Assembly (NCBI GenBank): GCA_965242605.1
Contig: CBDESS010000002.1
Location: 62,001 to 126,000, forward strand
DNA: 64,000 nucleotides
Direction of reading: 5' to 3'
From: JAAXHF01 sp965242605
GTDB lineage: Bacteria; Desulfobacterota; Binatia; Bin18
Part shown: positions 25,807-34,596 of the stretch, piece after piece
Layout: every line of letters starts with the position of its first letter
Numbering within the stretch: the stretch's first letter is position 1
Notes under the pieces: model-generated
The model's database searches: none
What the model saw: the letters and a program-made list of their open reading frames with translations, nothing else
Told to the model about the DNA's origin: nothing
Position numbers and translations under genes: made by a program

Positions 25807-26505
25807 ATGAAAACAGGTCTGATTATTGCCCTGGACGGTCCGGCCGGAGCCGGAAAAAGTTCAGTCAGCCGCCTGTTGGCTGAACGCCTCGGCTATCGCT
25901 ATGTCGACACCGGTGCCCTGTACCGGACTGTCGGCCTGTTGGCCTGGGAGCGGCAGCTCGATCCTGACGACGTCAAGGGTCTGGCGTTGGTGTGTGAGGT
26001 GCTTGAGGTCCGTTTTGAGCTGGGTCCGAGCGGCCAGCGTCTTTTTGTGGGCCGGCGGGATGTGACCGAGCAGATTCGGCGTCCTGAGGTGAGCCAGATG
26101 GCGTCCAGGGTGTCCGCCCAGCCGCTCGTGCGCGAGCGCTTGCTGGCGATTCAGCGTGAGCTGGGCCGCGGTGGCGGGGTAGTGGTTGAGGGCCGGGATA
26201 TTGGCACCGTAGTCTTTCCCGAGGCCGACCTCAAGGTCTATCTCGACGCCTCGGCCGAGGAACGCAGCCGGCGTCGCTACCGGGAACTATGCCAAAAAGG
26301 CGCATCGATTTCTCTGGAACTGACGCGCAGCGATATGCAGGAACGGGACGAACGGGATCGGGGACGCCGTAACGCACCGCTGCACCCGGCCTCCGACGCC
26401 ATTATTCTTGACACCACCGGCCTCAGCCTGACAGAAGTGGTGGACATGCTTGCCAGTTGCGCGGAAAACTGTGCAAGTGATGATGGAGAAAGGAAAAAGT
26501 ACTAA
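25807..26505 (+). CDS. cmk: Cytidylate kinase
   Basis: 232 residues from the ATG at 25807, directly before the family start GLIIALDGPAGAGKSSVSRLLAERLGYRYVDTGALYR; an upstream in-frame ATG lies inside aroA. EGRDIGTVVFPEADLKVYLDASAEERSRRRY and ERDERDRGRRNAPL are the NMP- and lid-region motifs. It phosphorylates CMP and dCMP. The aroA-cmk-rpsA order is widely conserved. Confidence 0.96.
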   Translation: MKTGLIIALDGPAGAGKSSVSRLLAERLGYRYVDTGALYRTVGLLAWERQLDPDDVKGLALVCEVLEVRFELGPSGQRLFVGRRDVTEQIRRPEVSQMASRVSAQPLVRERLLAIQRELGRGGGVVVEGRDIGTVVFPEADLKVYLDASAEERSRRRYRELCQKGASISLELTRSDMQERDERDRGRRNAPLHPASDAIILDTTGLSLTEVVDMLASCAENCASDDGERKKY

Positions 26506-26584
26506 GCGCAGCTCTTGCAACCTGATGGACAGGAGGGTATGCAGAGGCGAGGAGCAGGGAGCTTCCTAGGGGGTACACACAAAC

Positions 26585-28396
26585 ATGGAACACAACACCA
26601 AGCATGAAGAAGCCCAGACCCACAACCGGGACGCTGCCGCGGCTGAGAGCCTGGATCAACCGGACAGCCCGCCCGCAGAGGAACAGGGTGGCGGGAGTGA
26701 AGATTTCAGCCAACTGTTTGAAGAGAGTTTGCAGACAGTCAAACCCGGTGAGGTCGTCCGGGGGCGGGTGGTGAGCGTTGGGCCGGAGGTGGTCACGATC
26801 GACATTGGCTATAAATCGGAGGGGCAAATCCCCGTAGCCGAGTTTCGCTCACGCGAGGGAGAAATCACTGTCAGGGAAGACGATGAGGTGGAGGTCTTTT
26901 TTGATTCGGCCGACGCCGAGCAGGAAGGCATTGTGCTGTCCCGGGCTAAGGCGGAACAGTTCCGGGTGTGGCACAAAATCGAAGAAGCCTTCACTAGCGG
27001 TGTGCCTATTGAGGGCGGTATCGTTGGGAAAGTCAAAGGCGGTCTGAGGGTTGATATCGGGGTCCCGGCCTTTCTGCCTGGCTCGCACGTCGACTTACGT
27101 CCGGTGCGAGATCTGGATCGGTTTATCGGACGCCGGGAGAAGTTCGCCATCCTCAAATATAATCGCTCGCGGGCCAATGTGGTCGTCTCGCGGCGCACAG
27201 TCTTAGAGCAAGAACAGACGGTCCTGCGCGAGGAGACGCTCAAGCTGCTCGAAGAAGGGGTCATTCTGGAAGGGACGGTCAAGAACATCACCGACTACGG
27301 GGCGTTTGTCGATCTGGGCGGGATTGACGGCCTGCTGCATGTGACCGATATGTCATGGGGCCGCGTCGGCCACCCGTCAGAAATGGTCAAAGCCGGCGAA
27401 ACGCTCGAGGTGGTGGTCTTAAAGTACGACGCCAAGCGTGAACGGGTCTCGCTCGGTCTCAAGCAATTGGTTCCCGACCCGTGGCTCACGGTTGCCGAGC
27501 GTTACACGGTCAACGGCCGGGCCCACGGAAAAGTCGTCAGCCTAGCCGATTACGGTGCCTTTGTTGAGTTGGAGAGCGGCGTTGAGGGTCTGCTGCATGT
27601 GTCAGAAATGTCGTGGACCAAGCGCATTACCCATCCCTCCAAGCTGCTGTCGGTCGGCGATGAGATCGCCGTTGTGGTCTTGGACATCAACCCCGACCAC
27701 CGGCGTATCTCCTTGGGGCTCAAACAGATTTCGTCCAACCCGTGGGAGCTGGTGCGGATGAATCACCCAGTCGGCAGCCATCTCTCGGGCAAGGTCAAGA
27801 GCGTCACCGCCTTTGGCGTATTTGTTGAGGTCGAGGACGGCATTGACGGCATGGCCCATATTTCTGACCTGCACTGGACCAAAAAGGTCAAACACCCCTC
27901 AGAGCTGTTCAAAAAGGGCGATGAGGTTGAAGCGGTTATCCTTGGGGTTGATGTCGCCAACGAGCGGGTCTCGCTGGGGATCAAACAGGCGGTGGTTGAC
28001 CCGTGGCAGACCCTGGCCGAGCGCCATCCGGTCGGCAGCCATATCTCAGGCAAGGTCGCCAGCGTCACCGACTTTGGTGTGTTTGTTGAGGTCGAAGACG
28101 GGGTTGAGGGGCTGGTCCACATTTCTCAGTTGTCGACCGAGCGGGTTGAGAAACCGTCGGCACTGTTTGATGTCGGGGTCGAAGTTGAGGCTGAAGTCAT
28201 CCACATTGACGCCCGTGAACATAAGATGGGGCTCAGCATTAAGGCCCTGCGTCGGAACGAGGAACGGGCCGAGATGGAGGCCTACTTGCAGCGCGAGCAG
28301 GAAGAGGCGCGGTTTTCCTTTGAAGATATTCTGGGCGATGAACTACACTTTGACCGGGAAGACGCCGAGGACAAGGACGACCGGCAGAAAGCCTAA
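26585..28396 (+). CDS. rpsA: 30S ribosomal protein S1
   Basis: 603 residues with six S1 RNA-binding repeats at roughly residues 55-121, 139-205, 222-291, 309-378, 396-465 and 482-551 (for example EGTVKNITDYGAFVDLGGIDGLLHVTDMSW). Repeats 5 and 6 are nearly identical at DNA level, suggesting recent homogenisation. The N-terminus is acidic and low complexity. A 79-bp purine-rich leader separates it from cmk; S1 commonly regulates its own mRNA there, but no specific structure is evident. Confidence 0.97.
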   Translation: MEHNTKHEEAQTHNRDAAAAESLDQPDSPPAEEQGGGSEDFSQLFEESLQTVKPGEVVRGRVVSVGPEVVTIDIGYKSEGQIPVAEFRSREGEITVREDDEVEVFFDSADAEQEGIVLSRAKAEQFRVWHKIEEAFTSGVPIEGGIVGKVKGGLRVDIGVPAFLPGSHVDLRPVRDLDRFIGRREKFAILKYNRSRANVVVSRRTVLEQEQTVLREETLKLLEEGVILEGTVKNITDYGAFVDLGGIDGLLHVTDMSWGRVGHPSEMVKAGETLEVVVLKYDAKRERVSLGLKQLVPDPWLTVAERYTVNGRAHGKVVSLADYGAFVELESGVEGLLHVSEMSWTKRITHPSKLLSVGDEIAVVVLDINPDHRRISLGLKQISSNPWELVRMNHPVGSHLSGKVKSVTAFGVFVEVEDGIDGMAHISDLHWTKKVKHPSELFKKGDEVEAVILGVDVANERVSLGIKQAVVDPWQTLAERHPVGSHISGKVASVTDFGVFVEVEDGVEGLVHISQLSTERVEKPSALFDVGVEVEAEVIHIDAREHKMGLSIKALRRNEERAEMEAYLQREQEEARFSFEDILGDELHFDREDAEDKDDRQKA

Positions 28397-28408
28397 AGGG
28401 GCAGGGCG

Positions 28409-28777
28409 GTGACTAAACGGGATCTTATTGGGGAAGTGGCTGAGCAATACCCAAGGTTCTCACGGCGTGAGGTCGAAGTCATGGTCAATGCGGTGTTTGA
28501 TAGTATGACGCAGTCCCTCGTGCAGGGCGAGCGGATCGAAATTCGGAGATTTGGAAGTTTTCTCATCAAGGATCGCCCGGCTCGCGAGGGACGCAATCCG
28601 CGCACCGGTACGGTCGTCTCGGTGGCGGCCAAACGCGTCCTGCTGTTCAAAGTCGGCAAAGAACTCCGCTTGCGGGTAAACAATAAAACGGCTTCGGTCC
28701 AGGCGAACGCGCCAGCGGACGGCGCACCTCCCCGCCTCGACCGGGCCCCCCAGACCGAAAGCGCAGAGGAGAGGTAA
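28409..28777 (+). CDS. ihfB: Integration host factor beta/HU-family DNA-binding protein
   Basis: 122 residues from a GTG at 28409. MTKRDLIGEVAEQYPRFSRREVEVMVNAVFDSMTQSL and IEIRRFGSFLIKDRPAREGRNPRTGT are the HU/IHF fold and its DNA-intercalating arm. A 30-residue disordered tail (ASVQANAPADGAPP) follows the usual end, longer than E. coli IHF beta. rpsA-ihfB adjacency is also conserved in enterobacteria. Confidence 0.93.
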   Translation: MTKRDLIGEVAEQYPRFSRREVEVMVNAVFDSMTQSLVQGERIEIRRFGSFLIKDRPAREGRNPRTGTVVSVAAKRVLLFKVGKELRLRVNNKTASVQANAPADGAPPRLDRAPQTESAEER

Positions 28778-28785
28778 AGATCGTT

Positions 28786-30207
28786 GTGCGACACCCCGGC
28801 GAAACCCTACGTCAGGAAGCCCGGACGCTTGGCGATCTGAAACAGGCGGGCTACCAAGTGCTGTCCGTGCGGGAAGAGATGCGGACCAACTTGCTGCGTA
28901 TGCTCGCGGCCGGTGAGCAGATCCTGCCCGGCATCATCGGTTATGAAGACAGCGTGATTCCAGATGTTGAGAATGCGGTCCTGGCCGGCCACCACATGGT
29001 CTTCCTCGGCGAGCGCGGCCAGGCAAAGTCCCGGATTATTCGCGGCCTCACGTCGCTGTTAGACCCCTGCGTTCCGGTCATTCGAGACGCAGAAATTCCA
29101 GAGAATCCTTTTGTCCCGATCACGCACCAGGGTAGGCGGCTGGCGGCCGAACGGGGCGACGACCTGGAGATCGCTTGGCTGGTACAGGATGAACGCTACG
29201 CCGAAAAACTGGCCACCCCGGATGTGGCAGTGGCCGATCTGATCGGCGAGGTTGACCCGATCAAGGTTGCCGAAGGACGCTATCTGTCAAACGAAGAGAC
29301 CGTGCACTACGGCCTCATTCCCCGCACCAATCGCGGCATCTTTGCCATTAACGAGCTGCCCGACCTGACCGAGAAGGTCCAGGTTGGTCTGTTCAACCTG
29401 ATGGAAGAAAAAGACGTCCAGATCAAGGGCTTCAAAATCCGCCTGCCGGTCGACGTAATGATTGTCGCCAGCGCCAACCCGGAAGATTACACCAGTCGGG
29501 GGCGGATCATTACCCCCCTCAAAGACCGCTTTGATGTCCAGATTCGGACTCATTACCCGCGCTCGATCGACCATGAGATCTCGATCATGGAACAAGAGGC
29601 GACGATCTTTCCGCGCGGAGAGAGGGTTTTTCAGGTGCCGCAGTTCATGAAGGAAATCCTGGCCCAGCTGACCATGGAGGCGCGCAATTCGAGCGAGATC
29701 AACCAGGCCTCAGGCGTCAGCGTCCGGGTGACGATCAACAATTTTGAGAGTTTGCTCAGCAACGCCGAGAAACGCGCCGTGCGTCTTGGCGAGACCGACA
29801 TTGTGCCCAGAATCAGCGACCTGCACGCGCTCTATCCCTCAACCGCCGGAAAGATCGAGCTGGAGTACTCGGGCGAGGAAAAGAAAGACGGCGAGATTAT
29901 AGAGCGGCTGATCAGCCGAGCGGTGCAAAAGGTCTTCGATCAACACCTGAGCGTCGAAGGGCTGGCCCCGGTCGTAGACTCCTTCAAAAATGGCTGGGGA
30001 GTCGAGATTTCGGATGGTATGGCGGCCGCGGACTACCTGGACAAGCAGCGCCAAGTCGCCGGGCTGGCCGATGGTCTCAAGGTCTTGGGGGTGGATTCGC
30101 AACCGAGCCTCGTTGCGGCGGCGACCGAATTCATCCTTGAAGGGCTCCATCTCCACCAAAAACTCAATAAAGAGAGCAACGGCGGACGCTATACCTACCG
30201 GGCATAG
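28786..30207 (+). CDS. AAA+ ATPase, magnesium chelatase ChlI/MoxR-like
   Basis: 473 residues from a GTG 8 bp after ihfB. HHMVFLGERGQAKSRIIRGLTSLL is the Walker A region; its P-loop reads GERGQAKS, with Ala in place of the usual Gly before Lys. Walker B/sensor region GIFAINELPDLTEKVQVGLFNLMEEKDVQIKG and MIVASANPEDYTSRG, RFDVQIRTHYP resemble ChlI. Paired with the downstream VWA protein it would form a ChlI/ChlD-like or MoxR/VWA chaperone machine inserting a metal or remodelling an unknown target. Confidence 0.88.
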   Translation: MRHPGETLRQEARTLGDLKQAGYQVLSVREEMRTNLLRMLAAGEQILPGIIGYEDSVIPDVENAVLAGHHMVFLGERGQAKSRIIRGLTSLLDPCVPVIRDAEIPENPFVPITHQGRRLAAERGDDLEIAWLVQDERYAEKLATPDVAVADLIGEVDPIKVAEGRYLSNEETVHYGLIPRTNRGIFAINELPDLTEKVQVGLFNLMEEKDVQIKGFKIRLPVDVMIVASANPEDYTSRGRIITPLKDRFDVQIRTHYPRSIDHEISIMEQEATIFPRGERVFQVPQFMKEILAQLTMEARNSSEINQASGVSVRVTINNFESLLSNAEKRAVRLGETDIVPRISDLHALYPSTAGKIELEYSGEEKKDGEIIERLISRAVQKVFDQHLSVEGLAPVVDSFKNGWGVEISDGMAAADYLDKQRQVAGLADGLKVLGVDSQPSLVAAATEFILEGLHLHQKLNKESNGGRYTYRA

Positions 30208-30276
30208 GAGGCTGTCCTCCGGCCCGGGACTCTTCCGGCCCGACCGCTCTGGCTCAGCACAACACGGGTACCCCCC

Positions 30277-31875
30277 ATGATAACCCTACGCTATACCGCC
30301 TGGGACGGGAGCCAGCGGGTTCAGCTGTCTGCCGACAAGGTTTTTCAAGAGCTGGCCGACCATTTGTCAGCTACCGACGACATGCGCCAAGCGATGGACA
30401 AACTCATGCGCCAGGGCGTAGAGGGAGACAATAACGAAAAGCTCAAGGGCTTAGACGATCTCGTCCGGGATTTGCGCGAGGAGATGCGCGAACGCTACCG
30501 CCAAGCCAACCTGCACTCGTCCCTTGACGAGATGCACGACAAGCTCAACCATATTCTGAACCAAGAGCGCAACAGGCTCCAGGAGCGCTGTCCACACAAA
30601 CCCGAGCTGGAGAACAACAAGGAATTTCTCGACCGTCTCCCCCGGCGGCTGAGCGACAAAATGGAGAAGCTCAGCCGCTATCCATTCGAAGACCAAGCCG
30701 CCCACGAGGCGTTTAGCGACCTCATGCAAGAGTTCGACAACATTCGCTCCCTCGAGCACTTCCAGCGGCGCTATGCCGATCTATTCACCGGTCCACAATC
30801 ACTCACCTATGACGAGACCCTCGACCTGATGAAAGAGATGGCCCAACTGCAAGAGATGGAGCACAACCTGCTGTCCGGCCAGCCCGAGAAAATTGACCCC
30901 AGCATACTCCAGGATATGCTCGGCCAAGGCGTACTCCAAGACTTCCAGAACCTGCAACAGATGCAGGCACTGTTGCAGGACGCCGGCTTTGTCGTCCCTC
31001 GGGAAGGGCGTCTGATTCTGTCGCCCAGGGGCATCCGGCGCATAGGCCAGCTCGCGCTCCAAGATATCTACGCCGCCCTGCTCCGCGACCGCTCTGGTAC
31101 CCACGCCGCCGACCACCGGGGTATTGCCGAGATCAAGGTCAGCGAAACCAAGCCCTACGCCTACGGCGACCCGTTTCATCTCGATCTGGTCGGCACCCTC
31201 AAAAAGTCGGTAGCGCGAGGCGGCAGCGGGCTGCCGCTGCGCATCCAGCCCGACGATTTCACGGTGTATGAAACCGACCACGCGACCACCACCTCGACCA
31301 TCCTGCTGCTCGATATGAGTTGGTCAATGAGTTGGGAGGGACGCTTTGCCGCGGCCAAAAAAGTCGCCCTCGCCCTCGAGAGCCTGATTCGGACGCGCTA
31401 TCCGCGCGACTACTTTGCGATTGTCGGTTTCTTCACCCGCGCGGTTGAGCTGAAAGTCACAGACCTGCCCGAAGCCAGCTGGAATATGGGCGATCCATTC
31501 ACCAACCTCCAGGACGGCATTCGCCTGGCCTCAGACCTCATTCACCGCCACCCGAGCCACAACCGACAGATTATTGTCGTCACCGACGGCCAGCCCACCG
31601 CCTATTTTTCTCACGGCCGGCTCTACTGCGAGTGGCCCTTGTCGTTTGGCGGCATCAGTATGCGGGCCGCCCAAGAAACGCTCAGAGAGGTCAAGCGGGC
31701 AACCCAGCGGGGGGTGACTATCAACACGTTTATGCTTGACGACAGCCCGAGCCTGCGGGCGTTTGTCGAAAACATGACCCAACTCAACCGAGGTCGGGCG
31801 TTTTACACCCGGCCCGACAGCCTCGGAGAATATCTGCTGGTGGACTACGTCTCCAAGAAGAAAAAGAAGCTCTAA
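30277..31875 (+). CDS. VWA-domain protein, partner of the upstream AAA+ ATPase
   Basis: 532 residues. The N-terminal 270 residues are helical and charged (KLMRQGVEGDNNEKLKGLDDLVRDLREEM). The C-terminal von Willebrand A domain has the MIDAS motif LLLDMSWSMSWEGR, then DPFTNLQDGIRLASDLI and IIVVTDGQPTAYF. The tail is KKKKKL. VWA/AAA+ pairs assemble around a metal ion and act on a third protein; the target is not in the window. The 69-bp gap before it holds a short GC-rich hairpin. Confidence 0.9.
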   Translation: MITLRYTAWDGSQRVQLSADKVFQELADHLSATDDMRQAMDKLMRQGVEGDNNEKLKGLDDLVRDLREEMRERYRQANLHSSLDEMHDKLNHILNQERNRLQERCPHKPELENNKEFLDRLPRRLSDKMEKLSRYPFEDQAAHEAFSDLMQEFDNIRSLEHFQRRYADLFTGPQSLTYDETLDLMKEMAQLQEMEHNLLSGQPEKIDPSILQDMLGQGVLQDFQNLQQMQALLQDAGFVVPREGRLILSPRGIRRIGQLALQDIYAALLRDRSGTHAADHRGIAEIKVSETKPYAYGDPFHLDLVGTLKKSVARGGSGLPLRIQPDDFTVYETDHATTTSTILLLDMSWSMSWEGRFAAAKKVALALESLIRTRYPRDYFAIVGFFTRAVELKVTDLPEASWNMGDPFTNLQDGIRLASDLIHRHPSHNRQIIVVTDGQPTAYFSHGRLYCEWPLSFGGISMRAAQETLREVKRATQRGVTINTFMLDDSPSLRAFVENMTQLNRGRAFYTRPDSLGEYLLVDYVSKKKKKL

Positions 31876-31885
31876 GCGCTCAGCC

Positions 31886-32452
31886 TTAGTCGGTGTCTGT
31901 GTGCTCCGTCATGTTCTGGAGCGCCCGCCGCTTCTCCGCCAACATCTCGACAAACACCTCCTCCTCAAGCGCCCGATAGCGCTCCAGGATAGCCCTGACT
32001 TTATCCTGACCCTCCTGTTCTGCCATTTGGGCCAGATTTTCAGACACCCAGCCCAGATGGCGTATCTCGTCATCCTGGAGTTCATCAAGGACCTTACGGG
32101 TAGCTGCATCCACATCGGGCCGAGCGGCGTGCTCTTCATAGCGCTTGCGGGAGCGCTCCTCCACGACATACGTCAGAGCGAGCAGGTCAAGCAGCTTTGA
32201 CGGCAGACCGATTTTGCGGCGCAGATGGCGATGATAGCCGTTGTCGATACGGACCGGGACGCCACCCAAGGCCCGAATCCGTTCAGTCCACAGCCAGGCG
32301 TGCTTGGTTTCGTCGGCCAGATGCCGGGAGAGTTTATCCTGGAGGCGGGGGTCGTCCATCCGGTTGATCAAACGCAGAATAAGGTCAGCGCCCTGCAACT
32401 CAGCCTCACGGTAGTAATTGAACAGCAGAATATCGTAGGCGTTTTTATCCAT
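31886..32452 (-). CDS. Ferritin-like di-iron family protein
   Basis: 188 residues, nearly all helical. Two ExxH motifs typical of the ferritin/rubrerythrin di-iron fold are visible: HLADETKHAWLW and LQDDEIRHLGWV, plus further Glu residues (YREAELQGAD, VVEERSRKRYEEH). It could be an oxygenase, reductase or iron-handling protein; no closer family was recognised. It is convergent with the VWA gene, 10 bp apart, and lies 63 bp after the SDR-HAD frame. Confidence 0.75.
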   Translation of the reverse strand: MDKNAYDILLFNYYREAELQGADLILRLINRMDDPRLQDKLSRHLADETKHAWLWTERIRALGGVPVRIDNGYHRHLRRKIGLPSKLLDLLALTYVVEERSRKRYEEHAARPDVDAATRKVLDELQDDEIRHLGWVSENLAQMAEQEGQDKVRAILERYRALEEEVFVEMLAEKRRALQNMTEHTDTD

Positions 32453-32515
32453 AGCATTCTCTCAGACCTCCTCAGAGCCGAACCCGCCCGGCCCCGAGGC
32501 AGGCGGGTATGAGGC

Positions 32516-33274
32516 TTAGCCAGGGGCGACCTCCATGAGCCGGTCAATGCAGGCTTGCAGCTCCGTCAGGCTGGAAATCTCCTGCTCCGGTCGGGTCCTC
32601 TCCAGCTGGTGTCGCAGCTGGGCAGGCAGCTCGGTAGGGGCGAGGCGTTTCCGGTTCAGCCAGACGGTGTGAATGCCAACGGCCTGGGCACCGGCAATAT
32701 CGTACCGCGGTGAGTCGCCGACATGCACGGCTTGCTCAGGTCGGCAGCCGGCGGCCTCAAGCGCGGCCTCAAAAATGGCCGGATGGGGCTTGCCGCGGGC
32801 AAACTCGCCGCCAACAAAAATAGTCTGAAACAACGCCTCCAGGCCACTTGTTGCGACCTTGCTGCGCTGCATGGACGGCGCGCCGTTGGTCAACAGGCTC
32901 AAGTGGAAACGCTGGCCAAGGCGGGACAGCACCGGCACAACATCAGAGAAAGGCCGGCAGCCGCGGAGGCGGTAGTGCCAGTACAGGGCGGCGGCCTCAC
33001 GCTCCACCGCCGGGTCATGACAGCCCCAATTGGCCAAGGTTTCCTGCCAGACCGCCCTCAGCATGGCCTCGGGCGAAGACAGGTGGCGGAGGTAGCGGTC
33101 GTAGTCGCCCCAGGCCGTCTCTGAGACGTGGCGGTAGGTCTGGACGAGCTCCGGGGTGGGAATGTCGGGCCACCGCCGGCGGATGACCGCGCAGGCGTAG
33201 TTAAGCGCCTCACTAACCGAGTCGCCGTCATCGGCCAGCGTCCCGTCAAAATCAAAGAAAATTGCGCTGAGCAT
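32516..33274 (-). other. HAD hydrolase module with its own possible start inside the fused frame
   Basis: The ATG at 33274 begins exactly at the HAD motif I (FFDFDGTL, nucleophile Asp). The 252-residue product would be a complete HAD-IA phosphatase. No good ribosome site precedes the ATG (CTTAAGCCT), which leaves open whether it is made alone or only as part of the longer protein. Confidence 0.6.
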
Positions 33275-34030
33275 AGGCTTAAGGGCAAGCGTGCGGCTTG
33301 CTTGCACCCTTGCATTGTGCGCCTTCTGCGGGGCGTATGCAATTGCCGCCGCGGCAATGGACGCCTTGATCTGGGCTTTGAGGTTGATGGCGGCAGCCTG
33401 GGCGTTGGGGGCGGGGATGTCGAGGCTCTCGCCAAAGCGGTGCTTGACCCGGTCGGTCATAATCACGCCGGGACAGATGGCGTTGGCCCGGATGTTGTTT
33501 CTGGCGCAGGTGCCGGCCAGGACTTGGGTCAAGGCGATGATGCCGCCCTTGGCCGAGGTGTAGATGTGGAGGGGAAACGAGCCGCGCAGCGCGACGACGG
33601 ACGACATATTGATGATCGAGCCGCCCCCGTTTTCAACGAGTTTGGGAATGCCGTTCCGGCAGCACAGAAATGTGCCCAGCAGGTCGAGCGAGATGGTGTG
33701 GTCCCAGACCGACATATCGACCTCGCTGACCGTGCCGTCTGCGACAATCGAGCCGCCGGCGCTGTTGTACAGTACGTCAAGCTTACCGTATGCCGCCAGC
33801 GTTGCGCTGATCGCGTTTTGCACGCTGTCTTCGCTGGTGACATCGGTTTCTACAAAGGTCGCCTCACTGCCCCCTTCCCGGACCAGTTGTTCGGCCGCCC
33901 GGCGTAGCTCGGGTCGCAGTTCAGCGAGCACAACCTTGGCACCTTCCCGGCTGAAAATCTGCGAGGCTGCCCGCGCAATGCCCGAGCCGCCGCCGGTAAT
34001 GAATGCTACTTTTCCGTCGAGTCGTCCCAT
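32516..34030 (-). CDS. In-frame fusion: truncated short-chain dehydrogenase plus HAD-family hydrolase
   Basis: 504 residues from the ATG at 34030. The first ~205 residues are an SDR: LDGKVAFITGGGSGIARAA, NSAGG, NMSSVVAL with catalytic Ser, YTSAKGG with Tyr and Lys, NAICPGVIMTDRV. The last SDR portion (substrate loop and dimerisation strand) is absent. A 45-residue Ala-rich linker leads into a full HAD hydrolase that starts MLSAIFFDFDGTLADDG, has LSLLTNGAPS, GKPHPAIFEAAL and HVGDSPRYDIAGAQ. Either a true fusion, or two genes joined by deletion of the SDR end and stop codon. Confidence 0.8.
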   Translation of the reverse strand: MGRLDGKVAFITGGGSGIARAASQIFSREGAKVVLAELRPELRRAAEQLVREGGSEATFVETDVTSEDSVQNAISATLAAYGKLDVLYNSAGGSIVADGTVSEVDMSVWDHTISLDLLGTFLCCRNGIPKLVENGGGSIINMSSVVALRGSFPLHIYTSAKGGIIALTQVLAGTCARNNIRANAICPGVIMTDRVKHRFGESLDIPAPNAQAAAINLKAQIKASIAAAAIAYAPQKAHNARVQASRTLALKPMLSAIFFDFDGTLADDGDSVSEALNYACAVIRRRWPDIPTPELVQTYRHVSETAWGDYDRYLRHLSSPEAMLRAVWQETLANWGCHDPAVEREAAALYWHYRLRGCRPFSDVVPVLSRLGQRFHLSLLTNGAPSMQRSKVATSGLEALFQTIFVGGEFARGKPHPAIFEAALEAAGCRPEQAVHVGDSPRYDIAGAQAVGIHTVWLNRKRLAPTELPAQLRHQLERTRPEQEISSLTELQACIDRLMEVAPG

Positions 34031-34128
34031 CGCTCGCCGCCTTGGGTCAGAATGCTCAGCCGAGGGGATTATTGCCCCGGTATGGCCGACGGAGGCAACA
34101 GCCGGGGCCAAGATGGCAGGGGAGCGGA

Positions 34129-34581
34129 TTAGCGGTCGGTATGGCCAAAGCCGCCGCTGCGGTCGCTGGTGGGCAGCTCTTCCACCTCGTGCCAGTCAAC
34201 CCGGGCCACCGGGGCGACAATGAGCTGGGCGATGCGCTCGCCGCGCCTGATGCGGACCGGTTGGCGGCCGAGATTGATGACCAGGATGTGGACCTCATCA
34301 CGATAGTCGGCGTCAATTGTGCCGGGCGTGTTCAGGACGGTCAGGCCGGAGCGCAGGGCCAGACCGCTGCGGGGCCGGACCTGGGCTTCGTAGCCCGTGG
34401 GCAGGGCCAGGGCAAAACCGGTCGGGATCAAGGACCGCTCCAGCGGGGCGAGGCTGAGCTCGGCCGGGAGGTCGGCGCGGATGTCGAGGCCGGCGGCACC
34501 GGCCGTCATGTAGCGGGGCAGGGGAAGCGGGTCGGGCGGGTGATGGAGGCGGGTGATGGGGACCTGCACGGTGGTGCTCAT
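34129..34581 (-). CDS. dut: dUTP diphosphatase
   Basis: 150 residues. All five dUTPase motifs are visible: AGAAGLDIRA, RPRSGLA, LNTPGTIDADYRDEV, RRGERIAQLIV and the C-terminal P-loop-like RSGGFGHTDR. It hydrolyses dUTP to dUMP, preventing uracil misincorporation. It follows the M16 peptidase gene by 15 bp on the same strand. Confidence 0.97.
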   Translation of the reverse strand: MSTTVQVPITRLHHPPDPLPLPRYMTAGAAGLDIRADLPAELSLAPLERSLIPTGFALALPTGYEAQVRPRSGLALRSGLTVLNTPGTIDADYRDEVHILVINLGRQPVRIRRGERIAQLIVAPVARVDWHEVEELPTSDRSGGFGHTDR

Positions 34582-34596
34582 TGCCGGTCTGCCGAG

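Noticed and set aside
26585..28396. Direct repeats of about 80 bp within rpsA
   Set aside because: They are explained by the repeated S1 domains of the protein.
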